DNA of 64,000 nt from Saxidomus purpurata. Taxonomy: Eukaryota; Mollusca; Bivalvia; Venerida; Veneridae. The notes beneath the pieces were generated by a model that worked only from the letters and a program-made list of their open reading frames with translations, had not been told where the DNA came from and made no database searches. Location of the stretch: contig JAFMSR010000009.1 in NCBI GenBank assembly GCA_022818135.1, positions 15,448,693 to 15,512,692 of the forward strand, read 5' to 3'. Below are positions 1 through 12,769 of the stretch, one piece after another; position 1 is the stretch's first letter; every line of letters starts with the position of its first letter. Both the position numbers and the translations under genes were made by a program.

Positions 1-429
1 AGCCCAAATCAAAATGCATTTATGATAATGTGAGCATAATTTGAACAGCATGCTTCTTTTTATGTAAATAATAGATTAAAACGGTATGAAGAAACTTGCA
101 ACAGGTAAACCAACAGAAAAATACAAAACAACAACAAAGAATACCCTTTTCATTTGCTCCTGGGTGGTCTTACCTGAAAAAATAATGAACATGATACACA
201 GAACTTTAAGATGAAATCCTTTTCTGTTGAATATTTTCACTTATTATTGTAACTTTAATACCTATACATTTTCATAAGAGTACTGTATATGATAATTCTT
301 TCTATTTAAGAAAAAAACAGTTTTATCTTACTGTTAAGTCTATATATTTTGTAATAAACTGTAATTTAACAGACTAGGTAAATTTCTAATATTATTGACA
401 CATTTAAAAACTAGTATTATCTGTATAGA

Positions 430-430
<1 letters not shown>

Positions 431-470
<40 letters not shown>
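431..470. repeat. (TG)n microsatellite
   Basis: About 40 nt of uninterrupted TG dinucleotides, just downstream (on the minus strand) of the LINE ORF1 relic. The short open frames across it are artefacts of the repeat. Confidence 0.95.
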
Positions 471-473
<3 letters not shown>

Positions 474-522
474 AATACTGTCACTCAGGGTATTTCTCAA
501 TGCCTAGAAATGTCTGTTACTT

Positions 523-1594
523 TCACATATCAAAGTTCTTCCATTGGTATTGTTTGCTTTTTCTTGTCTGTAGAAGGACCTCGTTTCCTACTTCAAGTAC
601 TCTGGTTTTTAATTGGTCCGGGCCTGTTCTGAGATCATAGGCCTTCTGCATAAGGTCATACCTTTTAGCTTTCATAGAAGGGGGCAGGTCTACTAGAATA
701 GAATTACCTTTTGCAAGGGCCCCAGAGTACATCTGTCTTTGTACTAGGTCCCTGTCTGTAATACGCACAAACCTTACAATGATTGATTTTGGCCCATGAC
801 CCTTGGTTGGTAGCCTATGTGCATTTGCAAAAAGCATTTCTCCTTACCCTTTCTTTTGGAATACCCACTTTTTTCCTGAAAAATGATTTTATAACCTTGT
901 AGATATTTTCATCTTCATTTTCAGCAATACCATATAGAAGGAGATTGTATTTTCTACTTTGTCTATCCATATCTAGGTTCTTCTCTCTTAAATATTTCAC
1001 TTCACCCTTTAGTTTATCTCTATCTTCAGCCTGTTTCTCTTTCACAGTTCTTAGTCTTTCCTCAAATAATTCTCTCTGTTCTTCCAATTTCTCTTCAAAT
1101 TCAGCTTTCTGTTTCTCTAACAAATCTGCCTGAAAGGTTAAACTTTCTTCAATATTTTTTACTGTTGTTCTCAGCTTGTTAATTTCCTCTGTATTTCCCT
1201 CAATCTTTTCATTTGTTTTACTTTCTAATTCACTCACTTTTGATTCTATTTTATTTATTCTGCCTATCATGTGAGTTTTGATCTCTTTCAATTCATTTTT
1301 TATGGAATTATTGTCCACTTGCATTTCATTGAGTTTAAGGAGAATCTGCTTAATGACGTCTCAAGTAGCAGGTGCAGGTGTTGTTGCTGATGTTGACATT
1401 GTAGTTGGAACATTAGTGTCACTCATAGTGAATGCTGTTGTAATAGTTGGCTGAGATTTTTCTACCTCATGTACACTTTTTGCTCGAGATCTTGTATTTT
1501 TTTATTGTAATTTTTTAGGGGAAGTCTCAATCTCAGATTGGTCTTGAACTTGTTTCTCCTGTTTTTTATTTGTTTTCTTTTTAGCAGAATTCAT
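523..1594 (-). pseudogene. LINE ORF1-like relic (coiled-coil nucleic-acid-binding protein)
   Basis: This is a broken first open reading frame of a non-LTR retrotransposon, read on the minus strand. A likely start lies at 1594 (MNSAKKKTNKKQEK, lysine-rich) and is followed within about 30 codons by a stop. A 169-residue open stretch (1324-815) then has a long heptad-like, Glu/Lys-rich coiled coil followed by RKYNLLLYGIAENED, which resembles the RRM-like core of L1-type ORF1 proteins. A one-base shift near 815-837 moves the frame; the expected continuation FANAHRLPTKG runs to a stop at 523. L1 ORF1 proteins form trimers through the coiled coil and chaperone the element RNA. That is family knowledge; this copy is dead. 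No ORF2 follows it, and the LINE ORF2 at 6.8 kb lies on the other strand, so the two are separate insertions. Confidence 0.7.
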
Positions 1595-2030
1595 AACCTT
1601 TGTGTGATGTTGGGTGGGGTAATGTTATTATCTTTGTCTTAGCTTCCATTCATAATATACGGCCACTTTTGTACTGGTTTTTATATTTACAGTGTATACT
1701 TTTTCACCTCATTTAGTTTTTAAGCTTTTGAATTTCATACTCTGGCCTTTTACGTCAAAAATTGGTTCTTGACATGTTGCACCTGGGCATACATACATAT
1801 GTGTTCACGTAAGGGCGCGAACCTTTTTTCCAAAAAAATCCAATATAAAAAAAAAAAAACCTTTTAAAAAAATTCAATGACATAAACATGACAATGCTAT
1901 CAAAAATTTTTTTTTACTGATTATGGCCCTTTTGACGCTGGCGCGCTACGTCCCTGCTCTAGTGCTCGACAACATGACAATGCACTGATTATGGTCGGGC
2001 GCGAACCTTTACTGCATATAAGTCCATGGT
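1595..2030. other. Intergenic; possible LINE 5' flank, no gene seen
   Basis: AT-rich sequence with an A-run at about 1849-1859 and two similar phrases containing 'gggcgcgaacctt' (about 1813 and 1985). This hints at a degenerate repeat. No exon-like open frame was found. Confidence 0.4.
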
Positions 2031-2034
2031 ACAG

Positions 2035-2930
2035 AGAACATACCTTGTGACAAAATCAATGCATTTGATAGAAATGAGTAGTCGAGTGCACTCTCATCAA
2101 ACAATTCTTGTTTGCCATTACATTCATATATGTAAAATAATGTTGTAAATAATAGGAGTATCTTATTTTGTTCATATAAACATAACGTTTCAATTCTTAT
2201 GTATGGAAAACATATCTTGTGACAAAATTAATGCATTTGATAGAAATGGTTCTGATTTTACTCAAAACAGTGCGTAAGTAAAGCGCGTTTTCATCAGATA
2301 GCTCTTGATATGTCATCCATTTTATTTGTGTACATAGTGTTGCAAATATATATGTATTTTGTTCATATACATTTGATTTTGCAATTCCTATGCACTGGGA
2401 TCATGCCTTGTGACAAAATCAATGATTTTGATAGAAATAGTTTTAATTTTACTATCAGATTAGTGCGTATAGTAGGGCCCTTTGTCATCAGGTAGCTCTT
2501 GATTTGTCATCATTTTTACCTTTGTACATAACAATGTAAACAATAGAAATATTCATTTTGTTCATACGTAGATGACAATTCAATGATTGTGTGCAGGAAA
2601 ATGCCCTGTAACAAAAGTAGTGTTTTTGATAATAATATTCAATTTGTACATGACAATTCACTTCTTATGTACGAGGAAAATACATACCTATTGTGACAAA
2701 ATGAATGTGTTTGACAAAACGTGCTTTTGATTTAACTATCAGATCAGTGTGTATAGTAGACCACGCTGTCTTTAGACATCTCTTGTTTGTCATCCCTATT
2801 ATGTATGAGCATATCAGTGTAAATAATAGAAATATTCATTCATTTACTGCTTATATGTTATCAATGCTGTCTGTGTCTGGTATCCATGAGACACAAGCAT
2901 ACTTTATCTACAAATGATATATTTTTTGGT
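2035..2930 (+). repeat. Degenerate tandem array, ~170-200 bp unit
   Basis: The phrase CTTGTGACAAAAT followed by AATGCATTTGATAGAAAT recurs at 2044, 2216, 2407, about 2606 and about 2688. Each copy is followed by a TTTTGTTCATA block and a 'CATCAGATAGCTCTTG' block. Spacing is 172, 191 and 199 bp, then a truncated unit. The small open frames inside change frame from copy to copy and are not genes. Confidence 0.7.
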
Positions 2931-3049
2931 ACTTAGAGGGAAAGTTTAAGTGAATACAATGTCAGAACGAAAATGTAAACAAGGCAGAAAACAATACACG
3001 TAAAAAGAAATCTATACATTACTCAAGAATATATAGGCTACTATTAACT

Positions 3050-3440
3050 TGTATTTGTTTAGCTTATCTGAGCTGAAGGCTCTTGACGAGCTAGTGGTAT
3101 GGGTGGGTGGTCCGGATGTCAGACTTTTACCAAGCTTGCTCAGTGGCATCCTTGCATTTATCTTTTGGAAAGAAATAGGAAATATTTCCGGTCCAGTGCA
3201 CACAGGGGCCACTGTTACTAAAATAGAAAAAAAAACTTTAAAGAGCTTATCTTGAAGCAATGGATGGAATGTCATCAAACTTGCTCTGTTCTATCTCTGC
3301 ATTGTCCCCTTTTCAAAAACAGGAAATGGTTTTGTTCTAGTGCACATATGGACTGTTACTTAAAATAGAAAAAATGGTTACACACCAGTACTCCAAAATA
3401 CTATAGAGTACTGCAGTACAGACATGTTACAACACTTAAG
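3050..3440 (+). repeat. Dispersed bivalve-type repeat, two degenerate units
   Basis: Two related halves carry 'CCAGTGCACACAGGGGCC..TGTTACTAAAATAGAAAA' and 'TAGTGCACATATGG..TGTTACTTAAAATAGAAAA'. Sequence at 15379-15515 is recognisably related (TCGGTCCACTGTATACAGAGG), so this is a dispersed family. It begins with AGCTTATCTGAGC, a variant of the AGCTCACCTGAGC end seen at 13054. Confidence 0.55.
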
Positions 3441-3899
3441 TGTGGGTGATATTATTTCCAGATGCTGACCCATGCAATACCGTTTGCTCAGATGAGCGAC
3501 TTGGCCCTTTTGTTTCCAAGATGCCTCTTGTTTTTTATATATACTATATGTTGTTTTTTGAGTGTTTTTGATTAAAGTTATTTTCTTGTAAGTGCTTAAA
3601 TGACACTGTAATGTCAAGGTAAAGGCGTATACATGTACTATAATTGTAATTTCAATATAGATTTGTATTTTATAGATAATTCATGGAAACAACGTCATTC
3701 ACTACAATTGTGCCTGATGTTGTAGAACGCGTGCACAGTTAATTTAGTTAATTAAATCTTTTTTAAAGCCATATCAGTTTTTTTTAACTAATATATATAT
3801 TTATATAGTGTTAATTAGTAAAATGAATATGAGAAACATTGAAATATTATGAGAGCTTGATATATAATTCTGTAAAAGTAATGTTATTGCGTAAACTAA

Positions 3900-5512
3900 T
3901 AACCTTGAACTCTCAAAGTGGTCGAGGTGAGAAACTGTGATAGGTCTGTGTCCGTCGTGTGTCGTCTACAATTAAGTTGAAATCATCGTGTGTGTTAGTC
4001 AGAATGTCAATGGTTCTGATGAACTGTATGTAGGGATTGAAACTAATTCACATGGGGTCAATAACTAAGCAGCTAGGTCACATCATAGACAAACTTGTGC
4101 ATGCAATGGAAACTGCATTTTGTATCGTTGGAAAAGTTTTTGTCTTGATTTTGAAACTGGGTCATGCCGGGTAATTAAACTAGGTCATAATAGACACTGT
4201 ATTTTGTACCATGGCTTACATAGTTGGCATGTAGCGTTGTCTGATAGACTTCTACCAAAATAGTTCAATTCACGACCCCCCTGGTCTAAATTGACCCCAC
4301 ACAGGGGTCACTTGATTTTACATACAGATATAAGCTTATATAGGGAAATCTTCTTCACTGAGCCAACAGGGCATAGAGCTTAGATATTTGCCAAGTAGCA
4401 TTGTCCAGTTGACCTCTACCAGGTTTGTTCCGGTTCAAAAGTTTTGGAATGTGGCATTGTGTAATGGACCTCTACAAAGAGTGTTCAAATCAGGACTCCA
4501 GGTCACCGGTATTTAAATAGACTTTTATAAGAATATCTTTTAAAGTATTCTTGTATCAAACAAAAGGCCTAGAGCTTAGATATTCGGCAGTTAGTATAAC
4601 CAAATGGTCTTTATAGGACCTCTACCAGGAATGTTAAGATTTTGACCCTTTGCCCAAAAAAAGACCCAGCGCATAATTATGGTCACTTGATTATACATGA
4701 TATGTATGAGAAAATTTTTTATAATCTTCTTGTCTCTGAGCACAAGCTTAGATACTTCGGTTGTTGCATTGCGTAGTGGTCCTGTACAGAGATTTTCAAA
4801 TTATTACCCTTGGCATCCGGGGTCATGTGACCTACTGGCATTCTTTCTTGTTTCTTGTTTAGAGCTACAGCTTAGCGACATTTACTTTTTCTTTCTACGA
4901 TGCGGTAATTTACCTTGTAGCCAATAGTAGCCAGATAAGCGATATGTGGTCATCATTGCCTTGTTTTTCGAGGGTATGCTAAATGGTACATACAATTATG
5001 GTCAGGGGTATTACTTTTATTCGATGTCAATGGCGACAATTCTAGCCTATTCTAGGCAAATTAATAATTATGTGACCCTTAACGAACACTTCAAAAGGAA
5101 ATTCATCCTTACTCAGGAACTTCATACCTTGGTTAGTAAAGCCCTTTATTCTTCTTTTCCCGACACTTTAAAAGTCTTTTTCATTCAATCCAGTTGATAC
5201 AGATTAATTTAAATTAATGATGCAATAACCAGATACCGAAATTGCTAAACAAAGTTTAAGATGGCCCTATATGGAGGGGGGTCCCACTTCAACGATTTTT
5301 GCTTGTGTTATTAGGATCAATATTATAAAATGATACCGAAATCATTAAACAGCTTGACCGCAAAGGGCTCAGGCATGTTGTGACCCTTTATAAGGCTGAC
5401 AGGGAACTTCGTAATAAGAATTTAACACCGTGCGTTAACTATGCAGATCTGTGTTTGTATTAAGGATTTTCTCTCGTAGCTCGGGTGAGCGATAAGAACA
5501 GTATAGCCCTCC
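3900..5512 (+). repeat. Degenerate 'aggtca' tandem-repeat element(s)
   Basis: Units containing 'GGGGTCA..AGGTCAC', 'CCTCTACCA' and 'ATAGAGCTTAGATATT' recur from about 3920 to 4900. Probable element ends lie at about 4935 (AAGCGATATGTGGTCATCATTG) and 5481-5512 (TCGGGTGAGCGATAAGAAC..AGCCCTCCC). These match the end GGTGAGCGATATAGGGCCAT seen at 12464 and 15117. Boundaries are uncertain because the copies are old. Confidence 0.5.
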
Positions 5513-6820
5513 CGCTTATTGTATATAATAAGTTTAACTCCAACATGCTTGGAATGCTTGTGATTGTTTTTTGTTCATTTAAACACGAAGTAGTCAAAGT
5601 TAAACTGTTTTGTTTAGAGTATTCTCAAGACGCTGTAACAGCGCTTCAGAAATCAAATGTTTTAATCGGATTTTATATAAATATTTGCCATCATGAGATC
5701 CTAGTATAAAGTTTGTACTTTGCTTTGCCAAGTGTTGAATATAGATAACAATTTAGAGGTTACATGTTAGACTGAATTCCAATGAAACATAGTCAGAAAA
5801 TAATGTTTGATAATAGACTGGTATTTGATCAACCTTAGATACATTTGGGTAAAATTGATAAGTCATAATGTACCTATTATACAAAATCCTTGTTGACATT
5901 AAATGGATAGAATTTTCGATAGTCTTCCCATTTGACTTTGAACAAAATCTTGACAATCTGTGTAACTTTGTCATTTAAAAACTTGGTCATCAGGCAATGT
6001 TATAGAATACAAATGTGGTTCAAAGAGTTAGTTGTTGTCAAATATTTTTACTCTCTTTCATGAATTGCAGTGTGTATAAACTTTTATGAAGTTCAAATGT
6101 ATGTATATAAATGTGTCATTATATGTGCAAGAAATAAGTCCCTTGATAATCACAGAAACCAGAAATACTCAGCAAATGTTGATAAAAGAATGAACTATTT
6201 GAATGACTGTTCTAGCGATGAGGTTGTGAAATACGAGATAAATTAGGCTCATGTCAAAAATTGTATAAACAATAAAAGTGCATATTTGAGCCCGACTTTT
6301 GAAGAAAAGAGAACCTATTCCACTTGCCTCGGCGTCTGCCTTGGTTAAGTTTTCCGTACCACCCTTTTCAAAACACTTACATATATTGCTTTGAACCATA
6401 CAATACTTATTATTCATCATTACCACCATCACTAGACAACAGTACATAACTCTGTGAATTTTGTCAGAATTGTCAGAAAATACATTGAATCTGATTAAAA
6501 ACTACTTACTGATTTAACCCTTTGAGATATTGCTATTCAAATTTGAATACTTGTTTGCATAATGACCTCCATTTGTAGGCAAGAGAATGTAATTATGTTA
6601 AGTTTGTTTTATTACGGCCCTTTATCGACTTAGAATCTCGGTTAAGTTTTTCGTATCAGTCCACTTATTGACTTAACCATTTGATGTATCACTTTGAAAG
6701 TTGGATACATGTGTACCATCATGTACTTAAATATTCCTGGTTAAAGTATCGTGTGCAGCTGGCGCTGTCATGCAAAAATTTCATAAGCCACTTAAAGAAT
6801 AAAGTAAATTATACGAATCG
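5513..6820. other. Intergenic, no gene seen
   Basis: AT-rich sequence with only short chance open frames on both strands. There are two similar phrases with 'CTCGG..TTGGTTAAGTTTT' (about 6329 and 6635) followed by 'CGTA', which suggests fragments of a dispersed repeat. Confidence 0.4.
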
Positions 6821-6825
6821 CAATC

Positions 6826-9314
6826 TAATACAAATGATGAATCATTTTACTTTAATGATATTACACTAGAAAAAATGTTATCACAGGATGAAGCAAATTT
6901 ATGTGAAGGACCTGTCACTTTACAAGAATGTTCTGACGCAATAGATAATATGAAACTTAATAAACGTCCGGGTCTTGATGGACTTACAGTTGAATTTTAC
7001 CAAGCCTTTTTGAGACAAGATAAATAAAATGTTATTAAACTCTTATTCACAAAGTATGAGCGCTAATATGTTATCAAGAAGTCAAAAACAATGCTTTTTT
7101 CACTTTTTATACAAGAAAGGTGACCCCGAAAATCTAGAAAACTGGCGCCCAATATCACTATTAAATATTGATTACAAAATACTTCCTAGAGTTTTGGCAC
7201 AGCGTCTTCAAAAGTATTACCCAAAATTGTCAACTTGGATCAACAAGGTTTTATAAAAAATCGTTTTATCGGTTATAATATTCGTCAAATTCAGGATGTT
7301 ATTGATTATGTGGAGCTTCTAGATAGAGAAGGCATCGTTTTTTTTCTCGACTTCAAGAAGGCTTTTGATACCGTAGAATGGAATTTTATGTACGAAGCCT
7401 TGCGTAAATTTGGTTTCAAGAACAGTTTTATTACATGGGTTAAAATACTTTATAACGACATTTATTCTTCGGTAATTAACAATGGTTGGAAATCTCGCTT
7501 TTTCTCGGTTACACGCAGTATTAGACAAGGATGCCCGCTATCTGCTCTATTATTCATTTTAATCGCTGAAATTCTAGCGGTTAAAATCCGATCATCAGAT
7601 TGTTTATCCGGCATTGAAATAAAAACACGCACAGAAACAAAAAAACTTCTAATAAGCCAGTTGGCTGACGATACAACATTATTTTTACACAATATAGATA
7701 AACTACCAAATGTACTGCAAATTCTGGATAACTTTGGAAAATATTCTGGGCTAAGGCTAAACAGGTTAAAAACAGAAGGAATTCTTATCGGAAAATGCAA
7801 AAATGATAACAGAACTGAGATCTGTGGAATACAATTTAATAAATATGTAAAAGCACTAGGAGTCTATTTTAGTACCAATAATGCAGAATGTGAGAGACTT
7901 TAATTGGGATAATAAATTAGAGGAATGTCAACTTTATGATAAATAAATGGAATTGTAGAACTTTAACATTTTATGGGAAGACAACTGTTATAAAATCACT
8001 GCTTCTACCAAAACTTGTGTATCTAATTCAATCATTGCCGACACCAAAATATGTAATTTCAAAGGTTAACACAATGATATTTCAGTTTCTTTGGTCAAGT
8101 AAAAGAGAAAAAATCAAAAGATCTGTTTTAATAGGGCCGAAATCTTCCGGAGGTTTAGAAATACCCGACATAGCATCCTTTACCAAATCTTTGAAAATGA
8201 AATGGATTCAAGCCTTAAAACAAAACGATAGCGCTAACTGGAAAGTTATTCCTAATGTAATTCTTAACCAGTTTGGTAAAGATTTGCTGATCTTCCATAT
8301 GAACATCGACTCCGTTAAATCGCTTCCAAAAACTAAAATACCATTGTCTCCATTCTATTATGAAATGTTAGAATATCATATCGAATTTAATAATATTTTA
8401 AATTCTAAAAAGCCAAAGACATACTATGATATCAGAAAAGAAATCATATGGGGAAACAAACATATTAAATATGCAGGAAAACCACTATTCCTTGATAATT
8501 GGATCAATTCTAATATTAGCTTTGTTAATGACATTATAAAAGATGGGAAAATTAATGACAGTATTATCTTGAATAAATTGCAAAATAAAGTTAATTGGGC
8601 AACTGAAACTTTTAAAATAAAGCAAGCAATTCCTAAAGCATGGAAAATCATAATAAACTCTAATGATTCAATAATGACAAAAGTCAAAACAAACCTAACT
8701 TACATAAACTCACAAACAGATATTATGACTAATAAAAATATACGTACGACTTTCCTAAAGAACAAAATAGAGAAATCATACCAACGTAGCTACTGGAAGC
8801 AGTCATTTAAAACAAAAATATGCTGGCAGTGTGTTTACTACATCATTAATAATGCAATTGTTGACAATAGGATCAAACAATTAAGAATGAAAATTATTCA
8901 TAGAATAGTCCCAACAAATGAAAATCTTTATACCTGGAAAATCTTAAATAGTCCTAACTGTAATTGCTGTAACAACATAGAAACCGTAGAACATTTTTTT
9001 CTTGATTGCCAACATGTAAGATCCCTATGGGACAATATCCGAAATATCTTCAAAAAAAACATATCAATCACTCATTTAAATGTTTGAAAGATCTGGTTAT
9101 CGGATACAAAACGACATATCCTGAATATGAGGATATTAATGTAATACCTAGTCAATTAACATATAGTATTTACAAAGCATATCTTTTAAGTAACAGGCGT
9201 TCAAATTATATTAATACGACCAAAATATTTTATAAGGACCTTCTTGTATTACAACAATACTACGAAATAAAAAGTCAAAAAAATATCTATTATTCAAATT
9301 TGCCCGACTTTTGA
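6826..9314 (+). pseudogene. 5'-truncated LINE ORF2 relic: reverse transcriptase, L1/Tx1-like
   Basis: The 3' two-thirds of a non-LTR retrotransposon polyprotein, broken by frameshifts and stops. Order seen: the pre-RT motif NMKLNKRPGLDGLTVEFY (about 6947-7000), ended by a stop at about 7022; ENWRPISLLNIDYKIL (about 7137-7184); and GFIKNRF with FFLDFKKAFDTVEW. Next come IRQGCPLSALLFIL and the catalytic ADDTTLF box (about 7664-7684), then thumb sequence. After another shift at about 7900-7936 comes a connector region, then the C-terminal zinc-knuckle-like CNCCNNIETVEHFFLDC (about 8959-9009). A last shift near 9006-9087 is followed by the terminal frame ending at 9314. The endonuclease domain expected upstream is missing, which fits the 5' truncation typical of target-primed reverse transcription. 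No poly(A) tail or target-site duplication could be fixed. ADDT instead of YADD and the C-terminal CCHC-like knuckle fit aquatic Tx1/L1-type elements; the clade is inference. It is inactive. Confidence 0.88.
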
Positions 9315-10060
9315 AACAAATAATTTGAAGAATCCTATTAAAAGTATCTAAATACACCAAACAGTTCTATTGTTTTCGCTTTCGACAAATAGGTTTGTTA
9401 TATGGTGTTTATTATTATGATATTTATTATTTATACTCCTACGCATTATGACAACTTCAAAAATATTTTTTGAAGATGCTCATTCATTATGTGTAGCTCC
9501 TTTGACTCAGATAAATACAGGATTCAAAATAGTTCTTTAGAACGGCTTGCTTGATTTCTATTGACAGCAAAATTTCAAAAAATGTCTTATCTGATACATA
9601 CATATACTCATTTGATAATGTTTTTGATTTCCCACATTTTGACTGTTCTGTTTTGAAAGTTTTTCAAGGACTAATAGGAATGAATGAAAAAATTAGAATC
9701 TATTATGATGAATGTAACAAGTGTAATATGATATTATCTATCCCGTTTTTCTAATTCTTTTGTAATATTTGTTATTATATTATCATGTTGTTTTAAAGAA
9801 AATAAATGGACTACCTTTTGGTGGTTCCAAAGAGAAAAAAGAATTAAGTAAAAGAAACTTTGGTGTAGTTTTAGGGGTAGCAAACAATTTTGCTGTAGTT
9901 TTTAGGGGTAGCTATGGAAACGTTAAGTTAGATAACTTATATATTTTAATATCTTGCTATTTATGGCCATTCTTGTTTTGCCTTTTACTGTCAAAAGTAT
10001 TATTTTATTGGCAAGCATTGAGAAAAGTCTAGCATACTGTCTTTCGGACAGCTCTTCTTT
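9315..10060 (+). other. Probable 3' flank/UTR of the LINE relic; no gene seen
   Basis: AT-rich sequence downstream of the ORF2 stop with short unrelated open frames. A local duplication of 'TTTTAGGGGTAGC' occurs at about 9869 and 9899. No terminal A-run marks the end of the element. Confidence 0.4.
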
Positions 10061-10543
10061 GCCTCACTTTTATCAAATTAGCAGAAGTATTTGCTTTCTT
10101 TTATCAATATTTTAAAGTATTTCTGATTCTCTTCGCAGTACTAATGTGTGTAATTGTTGATCTTTATTTCTATAAAAAGCTCACCTTGCACAAAGTGCCA
10201 GCATGAGCTATTAGGATTGTTCACCGTCCGGCCTTTCTACGGGGTCCGTTCAAATTTACCATCAAACGACATCTCCTCTAAAACCACTAGGCCAATGTTG
10301 GTTTTTCTTAAATAACAATTCAAAAGATGTTTATAAAACTTCCTCAGTACAGTCCAGCCAGTCCAGTAGAGCCCTAATGCGCCTATTATTTAAATAACGT
10401 TTCAAATTAAACGATGAAAGTTGATTAAAATAAATTACTATTATTGCTATTAATGTGTTCAACTTGTTCAAGTTTTACCTATTGGAGCTAACCTGAGCAA
10501 AGGTCTGCATGAGCTGTAAGTATGGGTAAGCCTCCGTCCGTTT

Positions 10544-11304
10544 TTGTGTCGCCCTTTCGGAGAAAAGGCGAACATAGGGATCGCTTTGTCCGTCCGTCCG
10601 TCCGTCGGTCCGTCCGTCCGTCCGTCCGTCACACAAACTTAACGTTGGCTATAACTTTGCCATTTCTTAAGATTTCTTCATCAAACTTTACAGTTGTATT
10701 GCTTATGACAGTAGGGTCATGATGCCACCAAATTGTGTAGGTCAAGGTCATATTTGACAGAGTTATGCCCCTTTTTGTACTTAGATTTTGTCACGAAAAC
10801 TTAACGTTGGCTATAACTTTGCCATTTCTTAAGATTTCTTCATCAAACTTTCAAATTGTATTGCTTATGACATAAGGGTCGTGATGCCGCCAAAGTTTGT
10901 AGGTCAAGGTCATATTTGACAGAGTTATGCCCCTTTTTATACTTAGATTTTTGCTATAACTTTGCCATTTCTTAAGATTTCTTTATCAAACTTTCAAATT
11001 GTATTGCTTATGTCAAAAGGGTTGTGATGCCGCCAAATGTTGTAGGTCAAGGTCATATTTGACAGAGTTATGCCCCTTTTTGTACTTAGATTTTGTCACG
11101 AAAACTTAACGTTGGCTATAACTTTGCCATTTCTTAAGATTTCTTCATCAAACTTTCAAATTGCATTGCTTATGACATAAGGGTCATGATGCCGCGAAAG
11201 TTTGTAGGTCAAGGTCATATTTGACACAGTTATGCCCCTTTTTACACTTAGATTTTGTCACAAAATTGTTGGTTATTCTGACAAAGCATAAGAGGGCGAC
11301 ACAA
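10544..11304 (+). mobile_element. Non-autonomous element: 162-bp tandem units between short inverted repeats
   Basis: The left end TTGTGTCGCCCTTT (10544-10557) is inverted at the right end as AAGAGGGCGACACAA (about 11290-11304). After a (TCCG)n run (about 10590-10630) come four copies of a unit beginning AAACTTAACGTTGGCTATAAC. It contains GCCATTTCTTAAGATTTCTTC, GGTCAAGGTCATATTTGACA and GAGTTATGCCCC. Anchor spacings are 162, 143 (a 19-bp deletion removes the unit start) and 162 bp. There is no coding capacity; a short open frame over the (TCCG)n run is an artefact. Bivalve elements with a tandem-repeat core between short inverted ends are known; assignment to a named family is not possible here. 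Confidence 0.7.
10590..10630 (+). repeat. (TCCG)n short tandem repeat
   Basis: About ten TCCG tetranucleotides with one interruption, at the left edge of the 162-bp array. Similar 'GTCCGTCGTCTGT' runs sit at the left edge of the arrays near 13095 and 15570. Confidence 0.9.
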
Positions 11305-11334
11305 GTGTTCTACTGAACACCCATCTAGTCTATC

Positions 11335-12500
11335 TATATAGGCTCGTTAACAGTCTAACACTCTAGATGTCACATTTCCTCTGCAAACTTGCACCAAAGC
11401 AAAACCTTGAAGGAGTGTGATACATGATCATATGGGGTTAAGAACTAGGTCACTAGGTCACGAATTGGAAACCATCGTTGACATTCCAGAGGTCACATAT
11501 GACCACCAATTACCATGAACATTATACAGAATGTTTATCTCTATGACCTCCACGCCAGGTTTATCTTAATAAAAATAAGATCGAATTTGAAACTAGATCG
11601 CCTGGGGTCAAAATTAGGTCAAGGGTCCAAATAATAAAAACCCTCGTTAACACGTAAGAAGCCACATTTTCCACCCAATCATCATGAAAGTTGGTACATT
11701 GTAACAGAGTTTGTCTTGATACACTAAAGGTCAAGTTTGGAACTTGGTCACATGGTCAGGAGGTCAAATAATAGAAAAACCTTATCCACACATAGGCTCG
11801 TCAACAATTGTGCACTCTCAACGAACTTGCATCAAAGATGTATGGCCATAAGATCTCGGAAGAGTTCAGTACTGGGTAACGAGCAAGCCAAATAATAGAA
11901 AAACACTCTACCGTCATAGTAAAACTTTGTTTACATTCTAGATCCCAATCATTACCCAATTATCTTGAAAGTTGATCAGAATGTTTTATCAATATTAATT
12001 CTTGACTGTGTAACTGGGTCATGTGAAGTCACAAAGTAGGTCTCCAGGTCAAATCAAAGAAAATTCTTCTTAACACTTCAGAACCACATTTTTACCAAAT
12101 TATTATGGCATTTGGTCGGAATGTTTATCTTGGTCCGATTTTTAAATAAATTCACAAATTAAAAAGATGTCCTCGGGTGACCTTTTATAAGATTGCTCAA
12201 ATCGTTTCGGTCCGCTCCACAAGATGGCCATCAGGCTGAAAACAGAAAAAAATCCTTGACTGACATTTCCTCCTGATTGATCTGATTTTTAAATAAGTTC
12301 ACACAAGTTCTTTTTTGTGACCCTCTACCAATATTCTTCCGCCAATTTGCTCAAATCGTTTCGCCTGGGCTAATAAGTACAAAAATGAAAAACCATCCCT
12401 TTAACGACTATTGCAATTAATGACTTTTTGACCTACATCTTGTCTTTTTGTGCAATGCTACTCGGGTGAGCGATATAGGGCCATTATTATCCTTTTGTAT
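11335..12500 (+). mobile_element. Old tandem-repeat element of the 'aggtcac' family
   Basis: Diverged units contain 'ACTAGGTCACTAGGTCA', 'TAATAGAAAAACC', 'CCAATTATC..GAAAGTTG' and 'AGAATGTTTATC'. The stretch ends with CTCGGGTGAGCGATATAGGGCCAT (12461-12484), the same terminal phrase as at 15114-15137. The left boundary is vague. It also holds a pair of related blocks with 'CTCAAATCGTTTCG' (about 12194 and 12351). Confidence 0.55.
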
Positions 12501-12769
12501 GTGCGTTGTACACTTACAATTGCTTTATATTATTGTGTTTAGTATATTATTCTATGAACGAATAGTATCTTAATTATGAAATTAATTATGAAAGCACTTT
12601 AATACTATTTAATCAAGATATTGTAATCAGACATTGCATGTTATGTAATTATTAATTTAATTTCATGCAAAAATAAAATTAATAGTAAAACTGTCAATTT
12701 GTCATTATTATATCCCTTCCTTACAAGTTTTGAGGCTACTTTATTTATAGTTTAAAAATGCCTTGGCCG

